Below are positions 27,193 through 35,626 of a stretch of 45,040 nucleotides of DNA, piece after piece. A program made the position numbers and the translations under genes. The notes beneath the pieces are model-generated. The model made no database searches and was not told the origin of the DNA. It saw only the letters and a list, made by a program, of their open reading frames with translations. Source of the stretch: Bacteroidetes bacterium ADurb.Bin008 (lineage in GTDB: Bacteria > Bacteroidota > Bacteroidia > Bacteroidales > Tenuifilaceae); NCBI GenBank assembly GCA_002071445.1, contig MWFE01000025.1:1-45040 (forward strand), written 5' to 3'. The first letter of the stretch is position 1; every line of letters starts with the position of its first letter.

Positions 27193-27353
27193 AGGCCTGT
27201 TCACTTAAGTGCGTTAGGTATAACTATTCATTATTTTTCTAGTATTGGTAGGGACTCTTTGTTCTTATCTTACCCCTTTAATTGTTCCTCAAAACTTTGT
27301 GGCTCATTATTCTTTGGGGCTTTGCCCCAAACCCCACCTACTTTTTGGCATTG

Positions 27354-27400
27354 CCCCAAAAAGTAGGCAATAAAGCCTTGGGAAAATATGCTTCTTCCCG
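27354..27400 (+). repeat. Imperfect 47-bp repeat, copy 1
   Basis: Starts CCCCAAAAAGTAGGCAA and continues through GGGAAAATATGCTTCTTCCCG. A diverged copy is at 28565-28611 on the same strand. The first 17 bases are identical in both. Confidence 0.65.
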
Positions 27401-27416
27401 TAAGTGAAAACGTACA

Positions 27417-27441
27417 AAATCCGCCTTTTTTGGGCGGGTTT
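27417..27441. terminator. Terminator-like hairpin in the spacer
   Basis: AAATCCGCC (27417-27425) pairs with GGCGGGTTT (27433-27441) with one wobble and a T-rich loop. No gene ends directly before it on either strand, so its role is unclear. Confidence 0.4.
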
Positions 27442-27643
27442 AGCATTTCTTATCTTACATTACCATGTGGTGGTGCAACCTGCTTTCAATAATTCGACCC
27501 GGGGGTTAAGCCTAAGCCGAAGGGGGCCACACATTAAATGAGTGGCGGGAAGAATTAATAGCAGGCCGCGTAAGCGGTTTGGCTATAGAAATCCTATCTT
27601 TGAGAAAATAATTATTAACAAATTTCTCATTCTTATTTAAAAT

Positions 27644-27864
27644 ATGGACTTATACCTTGCACTATACGTTGGTGTTTTTATAAAATGGGTTGTTAGTGGT
27701 TTTAAAAATAAATTTAGGAATGAGTTGTATGGAGAAAATGAGTACACTCATTATATAAAAAAATTTCTGTTGACACAGAAAATACTATTTTAGTATTAGC
27801 TTTTATAATAGCCCTAGTTGTAGCATTAATCTTCATTATCAATAGCGCATACTTTAGTGTATAA
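27644..27864 (+). pseudogene. Small membrane protein ORF with a -1 frameshift at an A-run
   Basis: ATG 27644 opens a 49-codon frame (MDLYLALYVGVFIKWVVSG...) that stops at 27793. The -1 frame, entered at seven A (27757-27763), continues ISVDTENTILVLAF and then a strongly hydrophobic helix to a stop at 27864, giving about 73 residues in all with one hydrophobic segment at each end. Codon phase is ATA AAA AAA, which is the A AAA AAA arrangement of classical -1 slippery sites. Either a one-base loss in the A-run broke a small membrane protein gene, or slippage makes both forms. No family recognised. Confidence 0.5.
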
Positions 27865-27889
27865 CGAATCAACATAAGGATATCCTTCT

Positions 27890-28363
27890 TCAATGCTTTG
27901 CTTCACTCCTTGTGTACAAAACCTCGTCAAGCATATTAAACAAGATATCGCTGTCTTTCATTAAGGTTTGGTTGTAAACTGTTAAGTACCCTTCACCAAA
28001 GCAAATCTTTACAGGCTGCCTGTTATCATTAAAAACAATCAAACAGATTATCCTAAAATCACTGTTTATAGGCTCATCTGAAATTTTAAGTTTATTAACC
28101 AAGTTAACAAAACTACATATTAATTCTTTATCAGTTAATATAGTATCCTTCAAAACTGGCTTATATTGAAAAATGTCTTCACAGTTGCTAATAGCTTTGT
28201 TGGGATTGATTCCTTTGGGCAAATAGGCAACCTTTATGCTTTGAACCTCATTGCAGTTCAAAACCTTGTTTTTTGGAGTACAATTCGGTAAAAGGAGTAT
28301 ACTTACAATAATACAAAGCAACCACATTTTTTTACTCAAAAAACATTTTGTACATATCTTCAT
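27890..28363 (-). CDS. Small lipoprotein of unknown function, possible immunity protein
   Basis: 157 residues. The longest start is ATG 28363 (MKICTKCFLSKKMWLL); the ATG 12 codons later (MWLLCIIVSILLLPNC) would give a more typical signal peptide. The lipobox is LLLPNC. The mature part has no motif I recognise (VAYLPKGINPNKAI, ICLIVFNDNRQPVKICFGEGYLTVYNQ). It starts one base after the stop of a 40-residue ORF remnant that looks like the tail of a larger protein, an arrangement seen in toxin C-terminus plus immunity pairs. Its AT content and lack of neighbours fit an acquired gene. Function unknown. Confidence 0.6.
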   Translation of the reverse strand: MKICTKCFLSKKMWLLCIIVSILLLPNCTPKNKVLNCNEVQSIKVAYLPKGINPNKAISNCEDIFQYKPVLKDTILTDKELICSFVNLVNKLKISDEPINSDFRIICLIVFNDNRQPVKICFGEGYLTVYNQTLMKDSDILFNMLDEVLYTRSEAKH

Positions 28364-28364
28364 T

Positions 28365-28487
28365 TTACTTCTTTTTAAATGCCTCGGTTTTATCTACATC
28401 AACCATTGTTGAAGTTTCCCCCCTTGTTAAAACGGATTTACCTTTGTGATTAGTTCTTGTTGTAAGCTTCCCATTTTTAGTACGGTT
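28365..28487 (-). pseudogene. C-terminal fragment of a lost larger gene, upstream of the small lipoprotein
   Basis: Forty open codons without a usable start, reading NRTKNGKLTTRTNHKGKSVL then TRGETSTMVDVDKTEAFKKK and a stop. An in-frame TAG lies directly before it, and the frame upstream (ALEIELNSVI) may belong to the same lost gene. The basic, polar composition and the position directly before a small lipoprotein resemble a toxin tail next to its immunity gene, but no toxin motif is visible. Confidence 0.4.
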
Positions 28488-28963
28488 CTAAATTACACTA
28501 TTTAATTCTATTTCCAATGCTTTGTTTTGATGCCCATGGAACTTACGGAGCGTAGCGGTGTGAGCCCCAAAAAGTAGGCAAAAAGGTCTAGGGAAAAATA
28601 TGCTCCTCCCCGCTCTGATAAAATCCAAGAATCCTAGCCAAAGTAGGATAAACCTCTTTAGCAGAATTCTAAGGATTTTATCATTCACGCCACCGCCGGC
28701 TCTCCTCCCGAAAAATCGGGATTACCGGGCTCACGCACTTTTACGTGTGCGGAAAGGGAATAGTGCTGGTCCTACAGGGATTGAGGGTTGTGGGATACGG
28801 AGTTGGCCGTTGCTCATTGCTCGTTGCCTTTTGTTGAAAAAACGCCTTAGTGCGGTAAACCTACTCCTTTTTTTTCAATTTTTACATTGATTATTAACCA
28901 TTTACAACCGCACTATTTGAAAGGGGACGAGTCTGGAAAAATATTAACCCCAAAAAAAGGGGG
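28488..28963. other. Gene-poor scar between the fragment and batE
   Basis: About 480 bases. It holds the second copy of the 47-bp repeat (28565-28611), short inverted repeats (CCCGA...TCGGG near 28708; CGCAC...GTGCG near 28734-28751) and no convincing gene. The mixed GC content suggests patchwork debris. Confidence 0.55.
28565..28611 (+). repeat. Imperfect 47-bp repeat, copy 2
   Basis: Diverged copy of 27354-27400; the first 17 bases are identical, and GGGAAAAATATGCTCCTCCCC corresponds to the later part. Confidence 0.65.
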
Positions 28964-28984
28964 TGTAGAGATTGGAAACGATGC
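28964..28984 (+). repeat. 21-bp direct repeat, copy 2, abutting the batE stop codon
   Basis: Identical to 27172-27192. Its last base is directly next to the stop codon of batE (28985-28987), so the scar begins exactly at the end of the Bat operon. Confidence 0.75.
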
Positions 28985-29743
28985 TTAAATTAACTCCAAA
29001 CTTTCGCTGGGAAGCCATCCCTTATTGCCGTCGGCAATGCGTATTTCGACCCACTGCCCGAGTGCTTTAGTTATTTCGACCTTTGTTCCCGAATGAAGTA
29101 TGAATAGGTCCTTACCCGTTTCGCCGGGAGAACTTTTAACAGATACAACCTGTTGAAAGATGATGGCGAAGTTATGCAGGTTTTCGTTGCGTTTTTGCTG
29201 CGCGCTAAAAATCATTGCCATAGTGGTAATCAGTAGCACTAATATACCAAAAGCAAAGCTGATTCGTTTGACCCATGCCCTGCGCGCAAACCAGAAAATA
29301 AGGGCCAATGAAAGCAGCAGGCCAAAGAAAATAATGCCAATGCGTGCCCATCCATTGGATGTGAACAGGTTTCGAACACCACGGTACCATTTGGTAAGAA
29401 AAAAAACCGGCAGGGGCTCAATTCTATCCACCGTATAGGTTCGGGCAAATTCGAGGTTGAAGAGAATATCCTCATCGTTTGGTTTCTGACGGTAAGCACG
29501 CTCGTAGCTAAGTATGGCATAGGGTATTTTGCCCAGCTGAAAATAGGCATTACCCAGATTGTAGTAAAGTTCAGCATTGTGATATCCGCTATCCACAAGG
29601 GATTGATACAATTCGGCAGCCCTGTCGTAATCGGCCTGAATGTAATGTTCATTAGCCTGATGAAGCAATGAATCGGGTTGCGAACGGGCAATCAGAGCGG
29701 ATGCAAGAAAACAGATTATGAACGTGGTTGTTAACAGTCTCAT
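28985..29743 (-). CDS. batE: BatE: TPR and SH3-like membrane protein
   Basis: Last gene of the Bat operon, 252 residues. The signal peptide or anchor is at 1-21. Tetratricopeptide repeats cover about 24-105 (ELYYNLGNAYFQLGKIPYAILSYERAYRQKPND). Two membrane helices lie at about 134-152 and 160-182. A bacterial SH3-like domain at about 195-252 ends the protein (VVSVKSSPGETGKDLFILHSGTKVEI). Bat proteins were first linked to aerotolerance in Bacteroides fragilis; their mechanism is not settled. It is 56 bases behind batD. Confidence 0.9.
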   Translation of the reverse strand: MRLLTTTFIICFLASALIARSQPDSLLHQANEHYIQADYDRAAELYQSLVDSGYHNAELYYNLGNAYFQLGKIPYAILSYERAYRQKPNDEDILFNLEFARTYTVDRIEPLPVFFLTKWYRGVRNLFTSNGWARIGIIFFGLLLSLALIFWFARRAWVKRISFAFGILVLLITTMAMIFSAQQKRNENLHNFAIIFQQVVSVKSSPGETGKDLFILHSGTKVEITKALGQWVEIRIADGNKGWLPSESLELI

Positions 29744-29799
29744 GAGGTTTTCATTTATCTCATCAAAATGGGTATTTCAACATTGCTATATTTAAAAAA

Positions 29800-31623
29800 C
29801 TACTTTTCGATAACTCCATCCAGTCGGGTAATTAGCGCCAGAGCCCTCTCGTACTGCTCATGCAGCTGATGCTGTTCGCTTGCCGGTGCATAGCGGGCAT
29901 ACTCGCAAAGCGAAACGATGTGGGCAAACTCTTCGGTATCATCAACCGAAACATTGTGTGCCAGAAGAGTATCCCTGGCATTTTCGCTGGTGAGGTTAGC
30001 CACAGGAATGCTTAACTTATCCGAAACATATCCCCACAAAGCCTTAAGCAACTCTTCGTAAAACTTCTCGCTATTGGCCTCTCCCAGGTGTCGCTGAGCC
30101 TGTTTCAGCCTTTTGCGGGCCATTTTGTTGGCTTTCTTGGTACGCACCAAAGTAGCATTGCCCCTCAACTTAAGCTGATAGCTTATCCAGAAGAATAACC
30201 CAATAAATGCAAGGATTGCCAAGATAATGATTACAAAGAATTTTGTACTGCCTAACAGCAATGTATGTACAGTGGCAAGGGTAAAACCTTCGGTTTTAAT
30301 AAATCGAATATCTTGCCCTATAAAACGTATATCCTCCTTGCCAAAGCTCCCCACCATCTGCATGGTTGACTGTTCGCTGCCATCGGCTTCCACCTTGAGC
30401 GATAATGGCTTGGATCTTAGCGTAATATATTTTTCCTGGGTCGGGTCGAAATAGGAGAACTCCAACGTACCCATATCGAAGTTACCCGGTGCCCGAGGGA
30501 TTGCCACAAACTCAAAGTTTTTCGAACCCGATGCGCCTTGCGATGTGGTATTTATCCTATCGGTGGTTTTGGGGTCGAACACCTCGAAACCGGCAGGGAA
30601 TGTAAATTTGGGAGTTTCAATAAGGCGAAGATTTCCACTTCCGGCAACCCTTACCTTAAGGTTAATCGCTTCGTTGGTTTTAGCCTCGGTTTTATCCAGC
30701 GATGCCTCCAGATTGTAGTGCCCCACGGCTCCGGTAAATGATACAGGGGCATTTGGCGGTAAATCACGGATCTTCAAAACCGTTGGTTTGCTCACCAGCC
30801 TTCGGCGAACCGTTTGGTACGTGCCAAAAAACTCATCGAACATGGACTGAGGGCGACCGCCCCGCTGCTGCATGAGGATAACGATTTCGAACGGGTCAAC
30901 AGGCACGTCGCCTGTCCGCTGTGCGAAAAGCAGGTACTTTTTAAGTACGCCGGAGTTGTAAATTTTCCCGTTTATATTTACCCTTTGGAATTCAACATGG
31001 CTTGGGGTTTCCAGATCCTGGCTCCAAAAACCGTTGAATGACGGGAACTTAACCTCATCGAATCCCGAAATATTTTGCCGTGTGTATATTTTAACCGTTG
31101 CCAGTATGGGTTGCCCCCTGTAGGCTGTTTGCCTGTCGTACTCGATGGCTACAAAAATATCTTCATCGGAACCTGCCTGCGTGCCTGCCGATACCGGCTG
31201 GCGTTGTTGCCTGCTTTGCTGCTGCCCGGCTGCGCCGCTCCGCACCACTTCAATGGTTACGGGTTGGGTTTTATACTCTTTTTTCGATACGGTTACCGTG
31301 GCGGGGTCAATAGTCATTTTACCCTCAGCGGTAGCCTCGAGGATGTATGTGTACGAATACTCGTAGGTTTGAGTCATTTGACCGTTGATAATCTGCACAC
31401 TGCTGCTCGACGAGGTGCTGGGGCCGGCCAGAATGTAGAATCCTTCGAAGGAGGGGGGTCGGAACTCCTGCGGCCTGGCATTGAGCATATAGGTTAGCCT
31501 GAATTGCTCTCCCACTGCCACCACGTTGGGTGCGGTTGCTGTAAACTCAACATCCTGAGCCACAGCAAGGCTGACACACGATGCCAAAAAAAGCACTATG
31601 GCGATGAACTGTTTTCTATGCAT
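29800..31623 (-). CDS. batD: BatD: oxygen-tolerance family membrane protein
   Basis: 607 residues. A signal peptide (to about VAQD, residue 24) leads a large periplasmic part of beta domains (VEFTATAPNVVAVGEQFRLTYMLNA; AIEYDRQTAYRGQPILATVKIYTRQNISGF; NLEASLDKTEAKTNEAINLKVRVAGSGNLRLIETP). One membrane helix is at about 455-480 (FFVIIILAILAFIGLFFWISY), and a cytoplasmic helical domain ends it. This is the BatD/DUF7939-like layout. It lies 10 bases behind batC. Role in the Bat complex is inferred from the family. Confidence 0.9.
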   Translation of the reverse strand: MHRKQFIAIVLFLASCVSLAVAQDVEFTATAPNVVAVGEQFRLTYMLNARPQEFRPPSFEGFYILAGPSTSSSSSVQIINGQMTQTYEYSYTYILEATAEGKMTIDPATVTVSKKEYKTQPVTIEVVRSGAAGQQQSRQQRQPVSAGTQAGSDEDIFVAIEYDRQTAYRGQPILATVKIYTRQNISGFDEVKFPSFNGFWSQDLETPSHVEFQRVNINGKIYNSGVLKKYLLFAQRTGDVPVDPFEIVILMQQRGGRPQSMFDEFFGTYQTVRRRLVSKPTVLKIRDLPPNAPVSFTGAVGHYNLEASLDKTEAKTNEAINLKVRVAGSGNLRLIETPKFTFPAGFEVFDPKTTDRINTTSQGASGSKNFEFVAIPRAPGNFDMGTLEFSYFDPTQEKYITLRSKPLSLKVEADGSEQSTMQMVGSFGKEDIRFIGQDIRFIKTEGFTLATVHTLLLGSTKFFVIIILAILAFIGLFFWISYQLKLRGNATLVRTKKANKMARKRLKQAQRHLGEANSEKFYEELLKALWGYVSDKLSIPVANLTSENARDTLLAHNVSVDDTEEFAHIVSLCEYARYAPASEQHQLHEQYERALALITRLDGVIEK

Positions 31624-31633
31624 AGCCTAAACT

Positions 31634-32407
31634 TTACCAATTCTTTTCAACGCGTACCTGTTTCTGCTTAGCCTGTTCGGCCCTCACCCTTTCCTGAACA
31701 TCCTGTTCCGTATTCTGTATTGCCTCCAGCATCCTTCTGGCATCTTCGGGCGAAATCTGTTGCTCCTGCTGCTCTTGCTTCTGTTGATCCTGTTGTTGCT
31801 GCTGATTCTGCTGCTTATCGTCCTGCTTATCCTGCTTGTTGTCTTTCTGCTGATTATTGTCCTGCTTATCATCCTTTTTATCGTCTCCCCCTTCCTGATT
31901 CTGCTGTTGCTGTTGCTGTTGCTGCTGTTGTTGCTGCAAAAGCATTCTTTGTGCCTGAGCCAAATTATACTTGGTTTCCATATCCTTGGGGTTGTACCTA
32001 AGGGAATGCTTGTATGCCTCCACGCTCTCGCCAAATTTTTGCTGTTTGAAAAGCGTATTACCAAGGTTATGGTAAATCTTTGCCTTATCCTTATCGTTTA
32101 CCTTTTGATCTGATAAATCGTTGAAAAACTGAGCCGATTCATCAAACTTCTCCTGCTTGTAAAGGGCGTCGCCCAGGTTGAAATTGGCCTTATACGATTC
32201 GGGGTTTTGATCGAGCGCAGAGCGGTACGAAACCTCCGCATCAACGAAATTATCCTTTTTGAACTCCTTATTGCCCTCCCTGATGCTTTTCCGCTCCGAC
32301 TGCCCAAAGGCCAAGCCTACACCGATGGAAAGCAGCAAAATCGATGATGAAATATATCTAACAATCAAACGCATAATCCCATTAAAATTGAATCTAATTC
32401 CTGTCAT
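31634..32407 (-). CDS. batC: BatC: TPR protein with Gln-rich tail
   Basis: 257 residues. The start ATG 32407 overlaps the batB stop by four bases (ATGA), which supports M1 over an inner Met at position 12. A signal peptide ends near GLAFGQS. TPR repeats span about 40-145 (ADALYKQEKFDESAQFFNDL; IYHNLGNTLFKQQKFGESVEAYKHSLRYNPKD). The last 100 residues are a low-complexity Gln/Asp/Lys tract, encoded by CAG/CAA runs that are prone to slippage. The TPR part probably mediates contacts with BatA and BatB. Confidence 0.9.
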   Translation of the reverse strand: MTGIRFNFNGIMRLIVRYISSSILLLSIGVGLAFGQSERKSIREGNKEFKKDNFVDAEVSYRSALDQNPESYKANFNLGDALYKQEKFDESAQFFNDLSDQKVNDKDKAKIYHNLGNTLFKQQKFGESVEAYKHSLRYNPKDMETKYNLAQAQRMLLQQQQQQQQQQQQNQEGGDDKKDDKQDNNQQKDNKQDKQDDKQQNQQQQQDQQKQEQQEQQISPEDARRMLEAIQNTEQDVQERVRAEQAKQKQVRVEKNW

Positions 32408-33435
32408 TTTCTTACTCCAAACAGATTTAACCTTTGTAAAAGCCTGTTTTTCCTTTCGAGCATGAATATCTCGATGAACAACAGGAGAAGCGCAACAGCA
32501 AAAAGGTACTGAAACTGGTCGTCATACTCGGAATAGACTTTGTCTTTAAATTCAACCCTTTGCATGCGATTTATCTCCTCATACAGCGGCAATAAGCCTA
32601 TTTGTGTATTTGTAGCCCTTACATACCTTCCACCACCTGTTATTGCAACCTTCGACAGCGTTTCCTCGTCGAGCCGTGTAACCACAACGTTACCGTCTCG
32701 ATCCTTCAGGAAATCCTGCCTCTCCTTTCCTGTGGGTATGGGTGCTCCCTGCGGCGATCCAATGCCAATGGCATGGATTACTATTCCCTTTTCGGCTGCA
32801 CGGCGTGCAGCGCCCACCGGATCGTCTTCATGGCTTTCGCCATCGGAGATTACCACAATCACCTTGCTGGTCTCCTCCTGCGGGCTGAATGAATTTGCCG
32901 CCAGGCTGATGGCAGAGCCAATGGCCGTTCCCTGTTTTGACACTATACCCGGGTTTATGGATGAAAGGAACATCTTGGCCGAAGTATAGTCGTTGGTAAC
33001 GGGTAGCTGCACAAAAGCATCGCCTGCAAAGACAATGAGCCCTACCCTATCGTTAGTTAGCTGTTCTACCAGCCGCGAAATGGCCTGTTTGGCCCGTTCC
33101 AGCCTGTTAGGCTGAATATCCTGTGCCATCATGCTATTGGATACATCCAGCGCAATGATCAACTCAATACCCTTACGCTTCACCTCGGTGAGTTTGGACC
33201 CAAACTGCGGACCTGCCACTCCGAAAATCATGAATGACAATGCTACGAGAAGAAAAACCAGCTTGATCCATCCCCTACGGAACGAGAGTCCGGGCATCAG
33301 CTGTTTTATCAATGGCAAATTGCCAAATGCCGACAACTTTCTCTTCTTAATCAGCGATGAAACGAGGTAAATGCCAAACAAAACGGGTATCAGCAATAGC
33401 AAATAGAGATATTCCGGATTGGAGAAACGAAACAT
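32404..33435 (-). CDS. batB: BatB: VWA-domain membrane protein
   Basis: 343 residues. Helices at about 9-30 and 58-78, a von Willebrand A domain at about 88-290 and a last helix at about 310-330. The metal-site motif is ALDVSNSMMAQD, with later elements FAGDAFVQLPVT and VISDGESHEDD, so the DxSxS site is complete. It pairs with BatA, and overlaps batC by four bases. 63 bases separate it from batA. Confidence 0.93.
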   Translation of the reverse strand: MFRFSNPEYLYLLLLIPVLFGIYLVSSLIKKRKLSAFGNLPLIKQLMPGLSFRRGWIKLVFLLVALSFMIFGVAGPQFGSKLTEVKRKGIELIIALDVSNSMMAQDIQPNRLERAKQAISRLVEQLTNDRVGLIVFAGDAFVQLPVTNDYTSAKMFLSSINPGIVSKQGTAIGSAISLAANSFSPQEETSKVIVVISDGESHEDDPVGAARRAAEKGIVIHAIGIGSPQGAPIPTGKERQDFLKDRDGNVVVTRLDEETLSKVAITGGGRYVRATNTQIGLLPLYEEINRMQRVEFKDKVYSEYDDQFQYLFAVALLLLFIEIFMLERKNRLLQRLNLFGVRK

Positions 33436-33498
33436 GGCTTTCTACTTAAAACTCATTATTAAACAATACATCTTACAAATACCGAAATCAACATCCGC

Positions 33499-34482
33499 CT
33501 ATGGCAATACCCTTAACCAGGTAGCCCTCAATACGATATCCAAGGCCAATGCAACTATGGCCAAAAAGGCGTAGAGCTGAAACTCTTCCTTCTTCTTGCT
33601 AATTTCAGTGACCTCAATTTTAGTTTTTTCCAGCTGATCAATCTGTTCGTAAACCTGCTTAAGCCCTTTCCCGTCGGTGGCCCTGAAGTAATGCCCCCCT
33701 GTCATTTGGGCTATTTGCTTCAATACATTCTCATCAATTTCCACCTTCATATCCTGCATTCGAGTGCCAAAGGGTGTTTGCACTGGGTATGGGGCTGTAC
33801 CCATACTTCCCACACCAACAGTATAAACCCTGATGTTCAACGATTTGGCTATTTCTGCTGCCGTTATGGGGGCAATCTCTCCCCTATTGTTCACCCCGTC
33901 GGTCAACAGTATCACCACCTTACTGGTGGCATCGCTATCCTTCAGCCGTGCAACGGCCGTTGCCAAACCCACGCCTATGGCCGTTCCATCCTCAATCAGG
34001 CCAAGCTTCACATCCTTAAACTGGTTTACAACGGTACGCAAATCGGTTGTCAACGGGCACATGGTGAAACTTTCGCCTGCAAATACCACGAGGCCAATCC
34101 TATCGTTGCGCCTACCCGATACAAACTGAATGGCTATTTCCTTTGCCGCTTCAAGCCTGTCGGGTTTGAAGTCCTGTGCCAGCATGCTACTCGAGACATC
34201 CAGCGCAATCATTATATCAATGCCCTCCGTTTCGACCAGTTGTTCCACATTGTGCGACTGGGGACGTGCCAGTACCACAACAATCATTGCAAAAGCGAAA
34301 ATTTTCAGTGCGAACGGCAAGTGCCTGAGGTAAACGCGCAGCGAGAACGGAGCCTTGCCAACACCCATCAGGGTTGACATCTGCATGCTTGCCGAGGTAT
34401 CCTTTTGCTTGTAGATGTACCATGCCACGATGGGTACAATCAAAACCATCAGGTAAAGCAGCTTTGGGTTTGCAAATGCCAT
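33499..34482 (-). CDS. batA: BatA: VWA-domain membrane protein
   Basis: About 327 residues from ATG 34482 (MAFANPKLLYLMVL), which matches the start of its paralogue BatB and leaves a one-base gap to the preceding stop codon; upstream ATGs at 34491 and 34518 would overlap that gene. Helices at about 8-24 and 47-66 precede the VWA domain (IALDVSSSMLAQD, FAGESFTMCPLT, LLTDGVNNRGE), and a final helix lies near the C-terminus (FLAIVALALDIVLR). The metal site DVSSS is complete. Confidence 0.93.
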   Translation of the reverse strand: MAFANPKLLYLMVLIVPIVAWYIYKQKDTSASMQMSTLMGVGKAPFSLRVYLRHLPFALKIFAFAMIVVVLARPQSHNVEQLVETEGIDIMIALDVSSSMLAQDFKPDRLEAAKEIAIQFVSGRRNDRIGLVVFAGESFTMCPLTTDLRTVVNQFKDVKLGLIEDGTAIGVGLATAVARLKDSDATSKVVILLTDGVNNRGEIAPITAAEIAKSLNIRVYTVGVGSMGTAPYPVQTPFGTRMQDMKVEIDENVLKQIAQMTGGHYFRATDGKGLKQVYEQIDQLEKTKIEVTEISKKKEEFQLYAFLAIVALALDIVLRATWLRVLP

Positions 34483-34483
34483 A

Positions 34484-35626
34484 TTACTCATCATGTTCGG
34501 ACTGTTTTTCAGGTTCAACTACGGGGTTTTCACCCTCAGACTGCACTGCTTCCTGCTCCTGCATTACTTCATCTTGCACTTGTTCCTGTTCCTGCTCCAC
34601 CTCCTCCTCTTCAACCTTAGTTTCGTTTACAAACCGAAAACCGAAGTTAAGGCACTCCTCATTCTCGGCCATATCGGGTTTAAATCGTGCAAACTTCACC
34701 ATGTCGGCCAGAGTCATCTTCTCGTCTAACGATTCCAGCAAATTGCTGTTAACAATGCCATTATTCTTCAAATCCCTTATGGTTTCAAAGGTTGTTTGCT
34801 CCATGGCCGAAACGCCAAACCGCCCATCTATGTAAAAACGGATCACATCAATGAGTACCGTATAGTAATGCTTGGGGTTATCAGTTTGCCACAATTTCTG
34901 ATCTTTTATCATTTCCAACTGACGAAGCGCAATAATATGCGGAGGCTCGGTACGCTTGGCTGGGAAGAAAACGGGTTCGCCTTTTTTCCGTTTTTTGAAA
35001 TAGTAAATCAACAAAGCTATAATGGCTGCTGCAAGCAGTACAAGTCCGGACCACTTTGCAATCTCGGCAAAAGTAACTGGTACCGAATAGGGCATTTTAA
35101 TATCGTAAATGGGTGCCTTGGTAGTATCGGGAGGCAGGGTATTGACCCTTAACCAGAGTGGCGAAGTAAGTGCAGTATCAACCTTTGCCCCATCGGTAAA
35201 TGGCAAAAGGATCCGGGGAATGCGGTAATCGCCCTCCTCAAACGAAGTGAGGTTGAGCCTGTAAGTCAACTCCTTATCGCCATTACGCTTAATAAGCGTA
35301 TCGATAACAGGCGGTCCCAACACCTCAATGCCTTTGATAAGCGTATCGGCATAATTGGGAAAATAGATATCGTATGTTCCGGGCAGGGAAGCCTTGATGT
35401 TCAATTCCACATGATCGCCAATGAGAATGGTATCGCCGGTGAGGGTGGCCTGAAATGCGAAAGCAGGTTGCTGGGCAAATGATTCATCCCTGACAAATAG
35501 AGTAAACAGAAGAAGAAATAAAAATGCCAAACGCCTGAATGCAGAACAGATGGAACTTACATGCTTTTCCGGTGTATGCGATTCGATAAAAATATATATG
35601 GGCTTAGACTTCATCTTGTAAAACAT
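34484..35626 (-). CDS. Bat-operon membrane protein with acidic tail
   Basis: 380 residues. A signal segment at about 28-52 precedes an extracytoplasmic beta domain at about 53-190 (LTGDTILIGDHVELNIKASLPGTYDIYFPNY...TYRLNLTSFEEGDYRIPRILLPF). One helix at about 192-212 is followed by a cytoplasmic part with a conserved-looking KHYYTVLIDVIRFYIDGRFGVSAMEQTTFETI segment, similar to the C-terminus of BatD-type proteins. The last 40 residues are Glu/Gln-rich. Its start shares one base with the stop of the DUF58 gene (TAATG), implying coupled translation. This extra Bat-cluster gene is common but poorly described. Confidence 0.82.
   Translation of the reverse strand: MFYKMKSKPIYIFIESHTPEKHVSSICSAFRRLAFLFLLLFTLFVRDESFAQQPAFAFQATLTGDTILIGDHVELNIKASLPGTYDIYFPNYADTLIKGIEVLGPPVIDTLIKRNGDKELTYRLNLTSFEEGDYRIPRILLPFTDGAKVDTALTSPLWLRVNTLPPDTTKAPIYDIKMPYSVPVTFAEIAKWSGLVLLAAAIIALLIYYFKKRKKGEPVFFPAKRTEPPHIIALRQLEMIKDQKLWQTDNPKHYYTVLIDVIRFYIDGRFGVSAMEQTTFETIRDLKNNGIVNSNLLESLDEKMTLADMVKFARFKPDMAENEECLNFGFRFVNETKVEEEEVEQEQEQVQDEVMQEQEAVQSEGENPVVEPEKQSEHDE

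Larger units (their letters stand above)
26894..27643. other. Gene-poor spacer with hairpins and repeats
   Basis: About 750 bases without a convincing ORF. The first 230 bases are AT-rich leader of ackA. It then holds one copy of a 21-bp direct repeat (27172-27192), two inverted repeats in a row around 27315-27368 (TTGGGGC/GCCCCAA and CCTACTTTTTGG/CCAAAAAGTAGG) and a terminator-like hairpin at 27417-27441. The GC-rich bits and repeats look like insertion scars. Confidence 0.6.

Noticed and set aside
28488..28688. Minus-strand ORF of 66 codons with an Arg/Phe-rich N-terminus
   Set aside because: It lies in repeat debris, has no recognisable domain, and only its last residues may belong to the lost gene whose tail follows; not called as a gene.
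31760..32113. Plus-strand ORF of 117 codons rich in leucine
   Set aside because: It is the antisense reading of the CAG/CAA Gln tract of batC; composition follows from the repeat.
33691..34377. Plus-strand ORF of 228 codons
   Set aside because: Fully antisense to batA, whose VWA motifs are clear; no family pattern in the plus-strand reading.
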